Shown: positions 5,853 to 6,944 of the stretch, piece after piece
How the letters are laid out: each line of letters opens with the position of its first letter
Position numbering within the stretch: position 1 is the first letter of the stretch
Origin: Desulfobacteraceae bacterium
GTDB lineage: Bacteria > Desulfobacterota > DSM-4660 > Desulfatiglandales > Desulfatiglandaceae
Length of the DNA: 6,944 nucleotides
Assembly (NCBI GenBank): GCA_030589715.1
Contig: JAUUVE010000104.1
Coordinates: 1 to 6,944, forward strand
Direction of reading: 5' to 3'
Notes under the pieces: model-generated
Database searches by the model: none
Seen by the model: the letters and a program-made list of their open reading frames with translations, nothing else
What the model was told of the DNA's origin: nothing
Made by a program: the position numbers and the translations under genes

Positions 5853-6503
5853 ATGGAGCTGATAAGGGCGATGGAGGAGAGAAGGAGTACACGGGCCTTT
5901 CTGGATAGACCCGTTGAAAGGGAAAAGCTTAAAAGGCTTCTCCAGCTTGCCACACAGGCCCCATCGGCCATTAACTTACAGCCATGGGAGATTACAGTGG
6001 TTTCCGGCGAGGAGAGGGAGCGGTTGAGTAGGCTCCTGGTAAAGAGGATGAGGGAGAGGAACATCTCATGCGCCCCTGGCGCCAAAGATCCCCTCCCGGA
6101 GGTTTTTCTTGAGCGGCAAAGGGGCCTCCTGGATGTCCTGCTTCCCAACCTTCCCGCGCAGAGCTCCTTTGAGGACTTTATCAATGAGGGAAGCTGCAAT
6201 TTCTACGGGGCCCCGAGCGCGATCATCATCGCCATTGATGAGGTCTTCTCCAGCGTCCGATTGACCGATATTGGAATCCTGCTTGGTTACCTCGTACTTG
6301 CCGCCCATGCCATGGGGCTGGGGACCTGCCCGATCGGTCTTATCACGGCGTTTGAGGATGATATAAGGGAGGTGTTGAGCATTCCGGACCAAAAGCATGT
6401 GGTCATAGGAGTGGGGGTGGGTTATCCGGATCCTGATGCCCCCATTAACAGGTCAAGATCAGAAAGGGTGCCATTAGGCAAAGTGGTAAAATGGAGGGGT
6501 TAG
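5853..6503 (+). CDS. Nitroreductase-family FMN-dependent oxidoreductase
   Basis: This 216-residue protein belongs to the nitroreductase fold family (dimeric, FMN-binding, cytoplasmic NAD(P)H-dependent reductases). FMN-contact signatures are present: EERRSTRAF (8-16) near the N-terminus, QAPSAINLQPWEITVV (35-50), the helix LTDIGILLGYLVLAAHAMGLGTCPIG (137-162) and the C-terminal VGVGYPDPDAP...RSRSERVPLGKVVKW (187-214), where basic residues usually contact the FMN phosphate. The start is fixed by AGGAGA six bases upstream. The family covers nitroaromatic reduction, flavin reduction, dehydrogenation and dehalogenation, so the physiological substrate cannot be assigned. The residue 70-115 stretch (ISCAPGAKDPLPEVFL... 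SSFEDFINEGS) is an insert of the sort that varies between subfamilies. The last 13 bases overlap the start of the patatin gene, so the two are very probably co-transcribed and translationally coupled. No convincing promoter was found upstream. Confidence 0.93.
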   Translation: MELIRAMEERRSTRAFLDRPVEREKLKRLLQLATQAPSAINLQPWEITVVSGEERERLSRLLVKRMRERNISCAPGAKDPLPEVFLERQRGLLDVLLPNLPAQSSFEDFINEGSCNFYGAPSAIIIAIDEVFSSVRLTDIGILLGYLVLAAHAMGLGTCPIGLITAFEDDIREVLSIPDQKHVVIGVGVGYPDPDAPINRSRSERVPLGKVVKWRG

Positions 6504-6944
6504 GAAAGTCTCCATCCCGGTTGGGAGTGGCCTTTTCCTCCGGGTTTTTTGGGTTCTTTGCCCACGCCGGATTTCTGGCAGCGCTCCGGGAGCTTGAGAT
6601 TGTTCCCTTGGCCTATTCGGGTGCCAGTTCCGGGGCCATAGTGGCTGCAATGGCCGCATCCGGAATGAACGATCACTCCATAAGGAAGATGCTATTTGGT
6701 GTGAGGAAGGAGGATTTTTGGGACCCCGACCCGCTGCCGTTCATCTTCCGAAAGGCCCTGGGGCTATTTAGGGGTTATACAGGTTATCTGAGAGGAGCTG
6801 GTTATGGTCACCTCCTGAGGCGCCTGCCCGTAAGGCATATGAAAGAATGCGAGATCCCCTTAGCTATAGCAGCGACCGATCTTACTCAAAAAAAGGAAAA
6901 GATCTTTACCCGCGGAGATCTTATTAAGGCCATACAGGCATCCG
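6491..6944 (+). CDS. Patatin-like phospholipase (lipid acyl hydrolase), N-terminal part
   Basis: The frame opens with ATG at 6491 inside the end of the nitroreductase gene and remains open for 151 codons to the window edge. Residues 42-50 (YSGASSGAI) hold the GxSxG nucleophile elbow, with Ser46 as the expected catalytic serine. The preceding strand and helix (LGVAFSSGFFGFFAHAGFLAAL, 11-32) occupy the place of the usual patatin oxyanion-hole motif. Residues 122-151 (IPLAIAATDLTQKKEKIF followed by TRGDLIKAIQAS) match the later patatin block with ATDL, F-xx-GDL and A-IxAS. The catalytic Asp (DG[GA] motif) would lie beyond the window. Members hydrolyse acyl chains from phospholipids or related lipids. 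The ribosome binding site is weak (AGG about 12 bases upstream), which fits coupling to the upstream gene. A TTG at 6521 is an alternative start. The glycine-rich loop is unusual (see findings). Confidence 0.88.
   Translation, partial: MEGLGKSPSRLGVAFSSGFFGFFAHAGFLAALRELEIVPLAYSGASSGAIVAAMAASGMNDHSIRKMLFGVRKEDFWDPDPLPFIFRKALGLFRGYTGYLRGAGYGHLLRRLPVRHMKECEIPLAIAATDLTQKKEKIFTRGDLIKAIQAS

Noticed and set aside
5774..6199. 141-codon minus-strand frame opposite the nitroreductase gene
   Set aside because: It is an antisense shadow of a gene with clear FMN-binding motifs and a strong ribosome binding site; its Ser/Leu/Arg-rich translation is typical of such shadows.

Overview
The window carries a bacterial chromosomal segment of about 50% GC. 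It looks like a housekeeping locus from a Gram-negative, deltaproteobacterial-type (Desulfobacterota-like) organism. That placement is inference only, from the smc-ftsY pairing, the general protein character and the short GGAGT-type intergenic repeats. There is no rRNA or other strong taxonomic marker.

Layout. The left three quarters is read on the minus strand, in transcription order: a possible small membrane protein (5447-5175), smc (5136-1531, chromosome condensation ATPase), ftsY (1144-170, SRP receptor GTPase) and the first 40 codons of a hotdog-fold acyl-CoA thioesterase (120-1, running off the left edge). The right end is read on the plus strand: a nitroreductase-family FMN oxidoreductase (5853-6503), overlapped by 13 bases by a patatin-like phospholipase that runs off the right edge (6491-6944). 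The two transcription units diverge from the 5137-5852 region.

How the genes fit together. smc and ftsY are a commonly linked pair (chromosome segregation and co-translational membrane targeting). Here they are separated by a 386-base gene-free stretch. The nitroreductase and patatin genes overlap and must be co-transcribed, but no shared pathway can be inferred.

The most unusual content is in the two non-coding stretches, 1145-1530 and 5448-5840. They share repeat modules: a roughly 35-base GC-rich repeat present three times, a 16-base sequence that is identical in both, and GGAGTNNT octamer arrays in inverted orientation. Compared in opposite orientation, the two stretches show the same module order, which suggests two diverged copies of one small intergenic repeat element. 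I see no defence system, CRISPR array, transposase, tRNA or rRNA. No exotic multi-gene system is visible, and the protein-coding content is mostly ordinary.
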